NCBI GenBank assembly: GCA_004028505.1
Contig: MTKO01000079.1
Coordinates: 1-45,378, forward strand
Length of the DNA: 45,378 bases
Source of the DNA: Candidatus Electrothrix aarhusensis
Lineage (GTDB): Bacteria; Desulfobacterota; Desulfobulbia; Desulfobulbales; Desulfobulbaceae
Direction of reading: 5' to 3'
Below the pieces are notes generated by a model. It searched no databases. It worked only from the letters and a program-made list of their open reading frames with translations, and was not told the DNA's origin. Both the position numbers and the translations under genes were made by a program. Position 1 is the first letter of the stretch; each line of letters starts with the position of its first letter. This document shows positions 14,693-25,651 of this stretch, in pieces.

Positions 14693-15220
14693 ATGAGCAT
14701 ATCTTCTTCTGCTTCCGCCTGTATCGGCCTTGGCTCCAATCTTGGTCAATCACGCACCTTACTGAAGGAGGCTTGGCAGTCTCTCGGCCAACACCCCGAG
14801 GTCAGCTTACAGGCCCTTTCTTCCCCCTATCACACTAAACCTGTAGGGATGGAGAGCAGCCATTGGTTTATTAATGCCGCCGGTTGCCTGCAGACAACAC
14901 TACCTCCAGAGACGCTCCTTGACCTCCTCCTGGAAACAGAGCAAAAATTCGGGAGAGTTCGCCACCCAGAGCTAGAGGGCTACCAAGACAGAACCCTTGA
15001 TCTCGACCTTCTCCTCTTTGATTCCTATGTCATACAGACTGATCGGCTCGAGCTGCCCCATCCTTTAATGCATGAACGGCTCTTTGTGCTCATTCCTTTG
15101 GCGGAGATTGGAACGCAATTAGCACATCCTCTGTTGCAGAAAACCATTGCTGAGCTGTTGGCAGAACAGGAGGCCAAAAAACAAAACGGACGAGAGGGAA
15201 TTGAGCAGGCAAGTTGGTAA
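14693..15220 (+). CDS. folK: HPPK, 6-hydroxymethyldihydropterin pyrophosphokinase FolK
   Basis: Transfers pyrophosphate from ATP to 6-hydroxymethyl-7,8-dihydropterin in folate synthesis. Family landmarks are present: CIGLGSNLGQS at the start, SSPYHTKPVG, FINAAGCLQT, the Arg-rich loop EGYQDRTLDLDLLLFD (the DLDLL acidic pair binds magnesium) and LPHPLMHERLFVLIPLAEI. Length (175) is normal. It converges on the PilZ gene with 15 bases between the stops. No clear Shine-Dalgarno precedes the ATG. Confidence 0.95.
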   Translation: MSISSSASACIGLGSNLGQSRTLLKEAWQSLGQHPEVSLQALSSPYHTKPVGMESSHWFINAAGCLQTTLPPETLLDLLLETEQKFGRVRHPELEGYQDRTLDLDLLLFDSYVIQTDRLELPHPLMHERLFVLIPLAEIGTQLAHPLLQKTIAELLAEQEAKKQNGREGIEQASW

Positions 15221-15235
15221 AAAAAGGAGAGGTAC

Positions 15236-16018
15236 TCAGGCAGGGCCTCTTCCTTCCGTGTCTTGATGAAAATGAAACGTATGACATAAAATAAGGTCAT
15301 TCTCAAGTTCAAGATTCATATGATTTACAAACTCTGTCCCTAAAACAAAAGGATCATCAGCCTCATAGAGTAGAACTGTCTGAAGATGACAAAAATCATC
15401 GAGTTTCATAGAAAGAAATTCAAGGGCCATCCCGTTGGCACTGCCCCTGATAACGGAACAGGTCGCGTGAATTTCAAGATCTCCATCAACTTCTGACTGA
15501 TTGAGGCAGATGGTACAGATATCACCTGGTCGCCGTTGGTCAAACCGTCCCTTGACATAAAAACCTCCAAGGCTGATATCCTCCACTAAATGTCTATAAT
15601 ATCGCTGTGAACCGAAATCGAGATCAGCATCCAAGCAAACCTGCAACCGAGTAAATTGACGTTTGTTTTTATGCCCTATATTCACCAAGAGTTGTTGAAT
15701 ATTCTTCACCAACAGCTGTTGGATATCTTCCGGCTTCACTGCGTCCTGTTGCTGAATTTTCAAGGGAGTGATATTTTTCTTGGGAGCCTGTACCTTTTCT
15801 ATTCTTTTGATCCGGTTGTCCTCACTGACTGACCTTTTATCACGCTCATCAATCCCCTTCTTTTTCAGCTCGACAATCTCCTTTTTCAGCCTTTTATTTT
15901 CCTCTTCTGCATTTTCAATACGCACCTTTTGCCAGTCAATAAATTTCAATAAGACATCAACGAACGGTGTTCGTTCATCTTCTGGAATAGGGCAAAGTAT
16001 ACCGTTATTTGCATCCAT
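15236..16018 (-). CDS. PilZ-domain protein with N-terminal coiled coil
   Basis: A 260-residue protein. Residues 30-75 are rich in Glu/Lys/Arg and likely form a coiled coil. A PilZ domain starts near residue 117 with the c-di-GMP-binding arginines R120 and R124 in KRQFTRLQ and the second motif D147-x-S149-x-x-G152 in EDISLGGFYVKG. Both motifs are complete, so it probably binds cyclic di-GMP. The C-terminal 40 residues are unassigned. No cyclase or phosphodiesterase gene is nearby. Likely outputs are motility or exopolysaccharide control, which the sequence does not decide. Confidence 0.82.
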   Translation of the reverse strand: MDANNGILCPIPEDERTPFVDVLLKFIDWQKVRIENAEEENKRLKKEIVELKKKGIDERDKRSVSEDNRIKRIEKVQAPKKNITPLKIQQQDAVKPEDIQQLLVKNIQQLLVNIGHKNKRQFTRLQVCLDADLDFGSQRYYRHLVEDISLGGFYVKGRFDQRRPGDICTICLNQSEVDGDLEIHATCSVIRGSANGMALEFLSMKLDDFCHLQTVLLYEADDPFVLGTEFVNHMNLELENDLILCHTFHFHQDTEGRGPA

Positions 16019-16301
16019 AGGCCCAAAAATAATCCCTTAACGATAAGGGGAAAGTATTCAAAAAAAAACGTTACGGCCAGTCTACTCAAACGGAGCAAGT
16101 ACTCCACCCAGAATATTGACACTTTTAAAGCTGCCAACTTGTTAAAAAAACAGCTTTGAAGACCGGCAGTCGTGTCGATTATATTTGCACGGCTACTCAT
16201 TTAAATGAGTACGTATCCTACCCAAAACTTTTCAGCTTGAAAATAAACAACGTATCCCGTTTTTTGAAAATAAAAAAGAAAAAACCAGGAGGGACAAACA
16301 T

Positions 16302-17144
16302 TTACACAAGAATAAGGGCAGATTTCAATGTTGATTCGGGATCAAAGAGAGCAATACGGATGAATTCTTCCTCCGCCCTTGTCGTGTGGAACCGTTGATA
16401 TCGGGGGACGGGGCACTCTTCAGTCGTTATAAAAACATCAATGATACTTGTATGATCTTCCTTGTAGGGTAAAAGTTTGAGATACAACGCAGATGATTCT
16501 GTAGGACGATAGAAAATTTCCGTTGTCCGGGAGATATTTCCATCTTTATAGGGATTTTCGAACCAATAGGTGACAGATTTCTGGCAATGTGATTCAAAGT
16601 CGATGGTAATGGTGGCAGTGGGCAACGGATCTTTGTTTAAGCGGCTAGCGTATTTTTCACAGCAAGATGTTGCTTCTTTTTTCAAACGCAATGATGCGAT
16701 AACGGTGAAGACATCTGTACCAGGAATGGAGGTGACACTGGTAATGAATTTCACCTGCGGTCCGCAGATAAAATTTTCATCAACAACAAACTCCCCGGCC
16801 CGATCAGTCAAGGCCGTTACAGGCCGGGTCTGTCCACTATCTACTGAGTCAATGTCTATCTGATGCCCTTGAAAGCTCACCTGCACGGTGACTCCGGGAT
16901 GTGGTGGGACAATTTTGCCGTAAACTAAGATATGCACTCGTTGCGAATGATGACGCCCCCCAACTCTGACCATACTCACTGGCGCAACTATTGTATAGGA
17001 CTCTGCCGAGCAGCAGATGTCTTGAGCGCGAAGGGGATTCATCCGAGATAAAAAGGCGCGAAGAAACATCCCTAGTTTTCTAAAAAGACGTTTCCTTGCA
17101 TCTAAAATCATAAAAACGTCGTCAGACATCCTATTTGGTTTCAC
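16302..17144 (-). CDS. Unknown protein with a predicted Ig/transthyretin-like segment (280 aa)
   Basis: I do not recognise a family. The first 45 residues are basic and lack a clear signal peptide. Residues 60-135 (HILVYGKIVPPHPGVTVQV, then TDRAGEFVVD and KFITSV) follow the pattern of a beta-sandwich of the carboxypeptidase-regulatory or transthyretin-like kind: a glycan- or polymer-like module with G-K-I-x-P and T-D-x-x-G-x-F. A Cys pair (SCCEKY) occurs near residue 165. The rest looks like mixed beta structure. The gene stands alone in a low-density region and may be lineage-specific. Confidence 0.6.
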   Translation of the reverse strand: MKPNRMSDDVFMILDARKRLFRKLGMFLRAFLSRMNPLRAQDICCSAESYTIVAPVSMVRVGGRHHSQRVHILVYGKIVPPHPGVTVQVSFQGHQIDIDSVDSGQTRPVTALTDRAGEFVVDENFICGPQVKFITSVTSIPGTDVFTVIASLRLKKEATSCCEKYASRLNKDPLPTATITIDFESHCQKSVTYWFENPYKDGNISRTTEIFYRPTESSALYLKLLPYKEDHTSIIDVFITTEECPVPRYQRFHTTRAEEEFIRIALFDPESTLKSALILV

Positions 17145-17774
17145 AACTGGTTCTTATTCATGCTTTCCGGGCGTTTTGATAAAAGCCTTCATCTTTCCAA
17201 GCAAAAAATACAACAAACTGTCTTTATGCTGTAAATGTCCTTAGATGTACCTCTGTCAATCTATTAAAAATAGCTCCCTTCACCTCACTGTTCTACTTGT
17301 CATAACAAAATAAATTTCCCATTACACCATAAAGCACAGCATAAAATATTTTTCACCTTTTTTCATTGGGATAAAAAGGGAGAAAGCAAAAAAAAATCGA
17401 CAGAAAAAAAGAGGCTGTATCGGTACGGATCTTATATTTGACGAAGTGCATGTCAAAGCTAAGCATAAGGGAGGGCAATCCTGAAGCGGTGAGACGAACG
17501 GGATTGTATACAGGGCAACGCGCGGGCCTTCAATGGTATCAAGGGGCTTCTTGGCAACAGAAAAAGCGCACCGGTATATTCTCCAGGAACGTCTGAAAAT
17601 AACCGGTGCATAGTGGACGCCCGAAAATGCTCGAATCATGCTTGCCCTAAGAGCTGATCAAGCGGACGGATACCGAAAGAGGTATCGGGAAGAGTATGGG
17701 CAGTGGCTGCATAGGCAACCGCATTTTTCATCGCACCCTTATGAGGGTTTCCAGAATATCAAAGGAAGTCGGAA
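17145..17774. other. 630-base stretch without a confident gene
   Basis: The part near the 280-residue gene is AT-rich. Around 17440-17640 GC rises and the base pattern is irregular; the 105-codon minus-strand ORF there (17322-17639) has Cys/Phe-rich composition and no family features. On the minus strand at about 17640-17735, 31 codons read MKNAVAYAATAHTL and onward to a TGA. The codon use is gene-like, so this may be a remnant of a lost gene. A small ACCCT/AGGGT hairpin precedes it. I see no RNA gene that I can name. Confidence 0.4.
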
Positions 17775-18035
17775 CTACTCCCCACTCTCCTCCAACATAT
17801 CCTCCATCTTCTGCGTTTGAACGTTCTGCGCAGCCTGGGATTCTTTGGCCTTGTCCAGGGGTTTATTGATATACTCCATTGCCTTGCCCGCGACCTTGTC
17901 CGAGGCCTGCTTTACCACTCCGGCGTCCTTGCTTGCTTCTTCTTTTGCTTCCTTTTCACCCGAGCATCCGGCCAAGAGAACGAGGGTGCCGAGCAACAAC
18001 GCGCCAACCGCTGAGATCCAATTTCTTTTGTTCAT
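17775..18035 (-). CDS. Small lipoprotein, Lys/Glu/Ala-rich (86 aa)
   Basis: A lipoprotein signal peptide with lipobox LLAGC (lipidated C24) is followed by about 60 residues rich in Lys, Glu and Ala, probably a single long helix (SDKVAGKAMEYINKPLDKAK). AGGAGAAG lies well placed before the ATG. It starts 21 bases after the ASKHA gene and is probably cotranscribed. Similar entericidin-sized helical lipoproteins occur widely without assigned function. Confidence 0.75.
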   Translation of the reverse strand: MNKRNWISAVGALLLGTLVLLAGCSGEKEAKEEASKDAGVVKQASDKVAGKAMEYINKPLDKAKESQAAQNVQTQKMEDMLEESGE

Positions 18036-18056
18036 GTTATCTTCTCCTGTTGAATT

Positions 18057-19985
18057 TCAGCTGATCTCTTTCAATTTTTCCTGAACCGTCGGAAAAAGAC
18101 TCATATCCGTATGAGGGAGAAAGAGGGCAGCCATATAATGCTGCATAAATTCGGGATTCTCGGACAACTCCATATTGGTCATAAGCCGGCGCACAGCAAG
18201 GCGCTCATAAAAACGGTGTACATCGGAAAGACTTATCTGGCAACCCAGCATAGAGCGTTGCCGATATAATAAAAATTCTCTCGATCCACATCCGGCAAGA
18301 GACCAATACAGATGGCCCGCTCCAGATCAATATAGCCCCGAAATTTCCAGCCATAATGACTCGATCCAGATCGTTAAATCCTAGCCCAACTGACTCCAGC
18401 AGGGTCTGATAGCCTGCATACATGGCTCCCTTAGCCCGCATCAGGTTATCCAGATCCACCTCGGTGATCACGATGTCCTCTCCGATCAGCGAATCACGGG
18501 CCAAGCCAGCACATATTCCCAGCCGTCAATTCCCTGCCGAATCCTGGGGGTATCCAAGTTATGGCTAAATTTTCCTTGCTGGTCAATCACGCCGTTTTCC
18601 AAAAGCTCGGCCACGATGGATATCAGGCCGGACCCACAGATTCCCGAGGGTTTAATACGATCGATGGTCACGATCATAGGATCAAAGGTCTCTGGATGAA
18701 TCTGAAAATTTTCAATGGCACCGCTGGAGGCCCGCATCCCGTAGCGGATTCCACCGCCTTCAAAGGCAGGGCCAGCTGAGCAGGCCGCACAGACCATCCA
18801 GTCCTGATTGCCCACCACGATTTCACCGTTGGTGCCGATGTCAATGAACAGGCTGACCTTGTCCGACTTGGCCATTTGGCAGGCATGAACACCGGCCACG
18901 ATATCACCGCCCACATAGGAGGCAATACAGGGATAGAGAAAAAGCCGCATGGAGGGATGGGCATGAATTCCCAGCTCAGCTGCCTTGGTCAAAGGAAACC
19001 GGCTGACACTGGGCACGTACGGAGATTCCCGGAGATATTTCGGGTCCAACCCCAGCAGGAGATGCGACATGATCGTATTGCCAGCTGCCATCATATAGGC
19101 AATATCTGTGGGAGAGATAATCAATTCTCGACAGATCTCCTCGATGATCGTATTAATGGTACCAACCACCTTCTCCTGAAGACCTTTTAAACCGCCTGGT
19201 CGATTGGCATAGACAATGCGCGAAATCACGTCTTCACCGCAGCTGATCTGCCCGTTATAGCCAGAGGACTCAGCAAGGATCTCCCCATTGGACAGGTCAA
19301 CCAAAACCCCGGAGCAGGTCGTAGTTCCGATATCTACTGCCAGCCCGTAGAGCTTGGACGTGGTATCACCTGCCTCCACATCAATGATTCGAAAACCACC
19401 TTGGTTACGACGAAGCAGAAGCAGGGTGATTTTCCAGTCCGACTCACGCAACACAGCAGGCAGATATTTGATGAGCTCGGGATGATCGTAAGAAGGCTCG
19501 CCACCAGTATGATCAGGAAAAGCCTGCTTGATTCCCCGCATCACCCGGTCCATATCAGAAATATTATCCTCAAGGGTGGGCCGCTGAAGCTCCAGATAGA
19601 GCTTGCTTACCGGTGGTTCCACCTCCCAGCTACCGATCAGGCTATCTAGGGCTTTGGCTGAAATAGTCCGGGTGGTCTTAGGCTTGCGCTTCAGGGCCTT
19701 GCCGCTCTTGGTGGTCATCTCGGGAACAGTTATCTCCAGATCCGACTCCACAGTGGACAAACAAGCTAGGCGATAGCCCTTGTCCCAGTCCTCCTGCTTG
19801 AGATTAGCCTTGTCCGAACGCACCTCCCCCTTATCGACAATGACCTTGCATTTGCCGCAGACCCCGTCTCCGCCACAATAGGCATGGATATATACGCCTG
19901 CCTGGGCAGCCGCATTCAGGAGGTTTTCTCCCTTATCAACAGTTGCGGTAATATTATCTGGCAGAAAGGTAATGGTGTGCTTCAT
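18057..19985 (-). CDS. [2Fe-2S] ferredoxin-ASKHA ATPase, RACo-like corrinoid-protein activator; three frameshifts near the 3-prime end
   Basis: ATP-dependent reductive activators of corrinoid proteins have this build. A [2Fe-2S] domain (C37, C43, C46, C75: C-x5-C-x2-C and a distal Cys) is followed by a linker and an ASKHA ATPase domain (LAVDIGTTTCSGVLVD, LFIDIGTNGEIVVG, SAGPAFEGGGI, GSGLISI, MAGNFGA). The start chosen is the ATG with GGAGC upstream; the longer frame from 20063 is hydrophobic junk. The frame breaks three times: at 18504/18505, 18334/18335 and 18255/18256. Restoring one base at each place gives one continuous protein ending SLFPTVQEKLKEIS. Three minus-one changes within 250 bases, with perfect conservation between them, suggest sequencing deletions. 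The likely partner is a methyltransferase or CoFeSP corrinoid protein elsewhere. Confidence 0.85.
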
Positions 19986-20296
19986 AAAAAGCTCCGTTAG
20001 GCACAAAAGGTATTGATAAATTTTAATAATTGAATTCAAAAGTAAAGAAATATAGCATACCACAAAGCGTTAAGCAATAAGGGAAGAAAAGAGGGGTATC
20101 AAATCAGGAGCTGAAAATCATTCTCTCTGCTGATTGCACCGGACATAAAAATACTGTATTCTGCCAGCTCGTAACTGTCTGTTACGGTTTAATAGTCTTT
20201 ATCGTTTATGGCCTGCGGCTCTGGAATTGGACAAGCCCGTACACAATCCTTTCTGAAAAAAGGATAAAACTCATCTTCAAACAAGAGGACTTTTCA

Positions 20297-21553
20297 ATGA
20301 TCTGTACCAAGAAAACGGCAATCCTTACCCTGTCTCTAGCAACGAGCTGGTCTGTTAACGCCTTGGCACAACCACAAAACAGTATATCCAAACCACCACT
20401 TGAGGCCTATACAGCCTGTGAGGGCAAACAGCCCGATGAAAATTCACGTTTTGTTAGCAAGCTAGGGAACACTATCTCAGGGCAGTGCAAACAGCAGCAA
20501 GATGGACGTCTTCTCCTCATACCGGACCAGCTCCGCGAGGGAAAAAAAATACCGCCTGCAGCATACCAGGAATGTATTGGCAAGAAGCTTGGCGATGCAG
20601 CACAAGTTACCATCCCCACAGGGAAAACGATCTCTGGAACATGCCAATCAGACGGGGACCGACTCTACCTGCGTCCTGATTCCCCCCCAGGCATGAATGC
20701 TCGCATGCACGCTGGCATGAAAACACATAAGGAAGGTCAGTACCAGGAACTCCAGGACGGGAACAAGCAGCCCGACACCCGGCAGCAAGCCCCTGATCAA
20801 AAAGAGAATGACAGTTCCTACTGGAATCAGCAACAGAGCACGCCGCCCGAGGACATGCATTCCAATGTCCAGCAGCAACAACCGCAGCAGCAGGCTGAAC
20901 GTGGTAATAGGGGCTCAAATAGGGGATCAAATACAAATCAATACCAGGAGTCCCGGAACGGGAGCAGGCAGAGCGACACTTGGCAGCAAGCTCCCCCTGA
21001 TCAGAACGAGGATGACAACCCCTACGGCAATCAGCAACAGAGCACGCCGCCACAGGACATGCATTCCAATGTCCGGCAGCAACAACCGCAGCAGCAGGCT
21101 GGACGTGATAATGGAAGATCGAATCAATCCCAAGAGCCTCAGCACAGGAGCAGACAGACTGAGACTCGTCACCAAAAACCTGATCAGAAAGAGGATAACA
21201 GATCTTACGGTAATAACCAGCAACAGCAACAGCCTCCGCAGGCCGGACGTGGTAATGGGAAGCCAAAACCGCCAGAGACAGCCTATAAATCCTGTGAAGG
21301 AAAAAGGGCTGGGGAGGAAATCAAGCTAACCACTCCGCAGGGCCGGAAAATTACCGGAACATGCGAACAGGACGGTGATCGACTCTTTCTTCGACCGAAT
21401 CGTCCTGGCGCTCCAAACGGAAAAACCTCTTCAGGTAACATACAACAGAACCAACCACCTCGGCATCCGGGGCAGAGGCCTCAAGAACAACCCAAGGGGT
21501 TCTTGGGCAGGCTCCTGGACAAAGTGAAAGACTTCTGGAAAAAATTATGGTAA
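20297..21553 (+). CDS. Secreted Gln-rich repeat protein with three C-x22-C modules
   Basis: A signal peptide (residues 1-24, ALA|QP) precedes 394 residues. Three copies of a roughly 40-residue module are visible at about 38-77, 90-130 and 330-370. All fit Y-x2-C-x-G-K, P-x-G-x2-I-x-G-x-C, (G)DRL-x-LRP. The Cys pairs are C41/C64, C93/C116 and C333/C356, always 22 residues apart, so each may form a disulfide; copy 1 is the most divergent. Between copies 2 and 3 lie three units of about 60 residues, Gln/Pro/Asn-rich and probably disordered. The C-terminus is a basic amphipathic helix (LGRLLDKVKDFWKKLW). No family is recognised. It may bind a ligand in the periplasm or on the surface; this is inference. 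Confidence 0.75.
   Translation: MICTKKTAILTLSLATSWSVNALAQPQNSISKPPLEAYTACEGKQPDENSRFVSKLGNTISGQCKQQQDGRLLLIPDQLREGKKIPPAAYQECIGKKLGDAAQVTIPTGKTISGTCQSDGDRLYLRPDSPPGMNARMHAGMKTHKEGQYQELQDGNKQPDTRQQAPDQKENDSSYWNQQQSTPPEDMHSNVQQQQPQQQAERGNRGSNRGSNTNQYQESRNGSRQSDTWQQAPPDQNEDDNPYGNQQQSTPPQDMHSNVRQQQPQQQAGRDNGRSNQSQEPQHRSRQTETRHQKPDQKEDNRSYGNNQQQQQPPQAGRGNGKPKPPETAYKSCEGKRAGEEIKLTTPQGRKITGTCEQDGDRLFLRPNRPGAPNGKTSSGNIQQNQPPRHPGQRPQEQPKGFLGRLLDKVKDFWKKLW
20741..21265 (+). repeat. Three in-frame tandem coding repeats (about 200, 190 and 130 bases)
   Basis: Units start near 20741, 20942 and 21131. Units 1 and 2 share long identical stretches (for example GACATGCATTCCAATGTCC at about 20852 and 21056). 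Unit 3 is shorter and more diverged. The repeats lie in frame, so copy-number change would alter protein length without a frameshift. Confidence 0.8.
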
Positions 21554-21646
21554 GGGCAACAAGCTCGTTATTGTAAAATATATTCATAAGCTCAAAGATA
21601 CCGAAAGAAAAAAATCAATCGTAATACTTCAAGAGAGCGTACCATT

Positions 21647-23878
<2,232 letters not shown>

Positions 23879-23900
23879 CAGACAGCTCGCATTTTTTAAT

Positions 23901-23939
23901 TTGTCTGATTTCGTTATACTCAATCAGGCCTACGCAACT
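23901..23939. repeat. Dispersed repeat family B, copy 1
   Basis: TTGTCTGATTTCGTT and CAATCAGGCCTACGCAACT mark this copy, immediately downstream of ligA. Other copies are at 25177 (inverted), 25226 and 25652. Confidence 0.7.
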
Positions 23940-23980
23940 GAACTTTTTACGAATCCATCAAAGTTAAAAGAAAAAATATT

Positions 23981-24580
23981 ATGAAGTCGGTACTGGTAAT
24001 TCGTTTACAAATCTCTCTTGCAGTTATATTAATTTTTTTCTTTTGCTCTCAAGGATTAGCAAAAAATTCAAGCCTAATCCCAACAATGTCACTTCTGCTT
24101 CTTGTTAAATATGACTGCAATGATGTAAGAAAGGGCACTGCATATTTAGACAACTGTGGAAAATGCGTTGGAGGTGATACAGATAATTCAGCATGTACAA
24201 TTATGCATGGTGGCAAGATGTGGCAGCAAGCAGATGATGAAATTAAAAGACAGTATGCAGCAGCGGTTACTTATTGCGATGAATTAGAGTTAGGTAATTA
24301 TTCAGACTGGTACCTTCCTTCTTATGATGAACTGAAAGGTTTGGTAGTATGCACAGACGGTACACCCACACCATTGAAAGATTATCCGACTCAACCATTT
24401 AAATGTGGTTCAGAGGGGAGTTATGAATCACCAACAATTGATGCAGCATTTCATGCTGATACGGACAGATATTGGACATCGTATGAAAGCTCAAGCTATA
24501 GAATAGCTATTGATTTTAGTGATGGCGAAGCCTATGTGTTTTATCAGCCTTATACATATCTCACACGCTGTGTACGTTGA
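23981..24580 (+). CDS. Exported DUF1566 (Lcl C-terminal-like) domain protein
   Basis: A signal peptide (about 1-27) is followed by a short Cys-rich motif (DCNDVRKGTAYLDNCGKC and VGGDT), which resembles the D-C-x-G-x-x-GGTAYxDxCGxCVGG linker units of secreted proteins. Residues 75-198 fit DUF1566: AAVTYCDELELGNYSDWYLPSYDELKGLV (in parts AAVTYCDEL and SDWYLPSYDELKGLV), then SPTIDAAF and YWTSYE. Such domains are common in extracellular and lectin-like proteins. Composition is AT-rich compared with the neighbours, and a family B repeat precedes it, which suggests acquisition. Confidence 0.7.
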   Translation: MKSVLVIRLQISLAVILIFFFCSQGLAKNSSLIPTMSLLLLVKYDCNDVRKGTAYLDNCGKCVGGDTDNSACTIMHGGKMWQQADDEIKRQYAAAVTYCDELELGNYSDWYLPSYDELKGLVVCTDGTPTPLKDYPTQPFKCGSEGSYESPTIDAAFHADTDRYWTSYESSSYRIAIDFSDGEAYVFYQPYTYLTRCVR

Positions 24581-24638
24581 CAACTTCACAAAGAAGAACC
24601 TAAATTGAGCATTTTTTATCGATTGGTTAATAAAAATA

Positions 24639-24775
24639 GGGCTACCAACTTAAGGCGGGACAGCCTGCAAAATCAGGCGATTGCGCAAACCGTCGCAAAC
24701 TGTTCAGAGCGGGGGCTTTTGCCAAATTCGAAGACCTCAGAACCCGATTTTTTGTCCCGGCTTAAGCCGGTACCC
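24639..24775. repeat. Candidate miniature inverted-repeat element (137 bases)
   Basis: The outer arms (24639-24661 and 24754-24775) are imperfect inverted repeats sharing GGG-TACC, CTTAAG and CGGGAC. Inner stems include GCCTG/CAGGC near 24663 and a perfect palindrome CCGGCTTAAGCCGG at 24757-24770. The only ORF over it (24605-24841) starts with TTG and looks non-coding. This fits a MITE-like element or a folded RNA. Confidence 0.45.
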
Positions 24776-24840
24776 AAAGGGTGTAGCTACCTAAATTTTC
24801 TTTTTATTAACATATCCACAAAAAAACAAATGAGGTTGTA

Positions 24841-25089
24841 ATGGATAAAATTATTGAGCTTGTAAAGGAATTGGCAAAACTAAAAACTGCTAACCCTAAA
24901 GAAATAGCTGACAGTATTTCGATGGATATATCAAATGGAGATTTAGATAAATTAATCGAAGAACTTTATTCAATGGGGTGGGTAGAGAGTCTTCATAGAC
25001 AGACGAGGAGTGGTAAGTCACCAGAATATAACCAAATTACTATCACAAAAGAAGGTATATACGCTGCTGAAAATCCCCCCACCGAATAA
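24841..25089 (+). CDS. Small winged-helix-like protein, unknown (82 aa)
   Basis: Eighty-two residues with the helix-helix-wing feel of small MarR/ArsR-like folds: an opening helix (IIELVKELAKLK), NPKEIADSI as possible helix 2, DLDKLIEELYSMGWVES as a recognition-type helix, and a wing YNQITITKEG. No close family can be named. It lies in the AT-rich accessory stretch between a MITE-like element and family B repeats, with no partner gene adjacent on the same strand closer than 225 bases. Confidence 0.5.
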   Translation: MDKIIELVKELAKLKTANPKEIADSISMDISNGDLDKLIEELYSMGWVESLHRQTRSGKSPEYNQITITKEGIYAAENPPTE

Positions 25090-25176
25090 CCTATCGATAA
25101 TGATCAAACAACAACTCTTCCCGTGAGGAGATAATCCCTCGCTGTAATGGGAAACGCTCGCTCCTAAGCGACGGAG

Positions 25177-25264
25177 GCGTAGGTCTGTTTGAGTACAACG
25201 AAAGCGGACAACTCATTTTTGAAATTTGTCTGATTTCGTTGCGCTCAATCGGACCTACGCAACT
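25177..25264. repeat. Family B repeats, inverted pair (copies 2 and 3)
   Basis: Copy 2 (25177-25211) starts GCGTAGGTCTG and is the reverse complement type of copy 3 (25226-25264), which ends CCTACGCAACT. The pair could fold into a long imperfect hairpin with a 14-base loop, between two small genes. Confidence 0.7.
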
Positions 25265-25314
25265 ATTCGATAAGTTCGAACATTTCAAAAAATGCTTATA
25301 AAAAACAGTATATA

Positions 25315-25611
25315 ATGAAACCAGGCACAAGAGATATAAAGTTACAAATAAAAATCTCTGGAGAAGAACTTTCAGAGTTACAACGCCATACCTGGCAAAT
25401 GAGCGAAGCTTTTGGTCTCGACACACGAATTGGAAACTATAAAGGAAAACGTCCCATTGGTCTTTACAGCTGGGATTTTGATTGTCTTCTTATTGTCATT
25501 GAATATTCCTTAGACGATCCAAAAGAATATCCAGATAAAAATAGTTCAGGATATAAGGCACTAAAGAGTTTATTTGAACGCCTCAAAGTTGAGTATAAGA
25601 AGTTCGATTAA
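25315..25611 (+). CDS. Hypothetical protein (98 aa)
   Basis: No family recognised. The protein is acidic and soluble: a beta-rich start (DIKLQIKISGEELSELQ), an aromatic centre (GLYSWDFDCLLIVIEY) and a C-terminal helix (GYKALKSLFERLKVEYKKF). Length and codon use look genuine. It lies between family B copies 3 and 4 in AT-rich DNA. Confidence 0.5.
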   Translation: MKPGTRDIKLQIKISGEELSELQRHTWQMSEAFGLDTRIGNYKGKRPIGLYSWDFDCLLIVIEYSLDDPKEYPDKNSSGYKALKSLFERLKVEYKKFD

Positions 25612-25651
25612 CACAAAGGACGCACCCAAAAACCGACACTGCTTCCTTAAC

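Noticed and set aside
17322-17639. 105-codon minus-strand ORF
   Set aside because: Cys/Phe-rich composition, no ribosome-binding site and no domain features; it crosses AT-rich intergenic DNA.
17440-17770. Group II intron or housekeeping small RNA in the gap
   Set aside because: No domain V-like hairpin, no RNase P, tmRNA or SRP signatures were found on reading both strands.
18057-18504. Separate small genes downstream of the ASKHA gene
   Set aside because: The two short frames are continuations of the same protein after single-base losses, with conserved ASKHA sequence running across them.
20607-21266. 219-codon minus-strand ORF with periodic sequence
   Set aside because: Its periodicity is the shadow of the tandem repeats in the plus-strand secreted protein, and codon use favours the plus strand.
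24605-24841. 78-codon plus-strand ORF
   Set aside because: Begins with TTG and runs through the inverted-repeat element; no ribosome-binding site or coding character.
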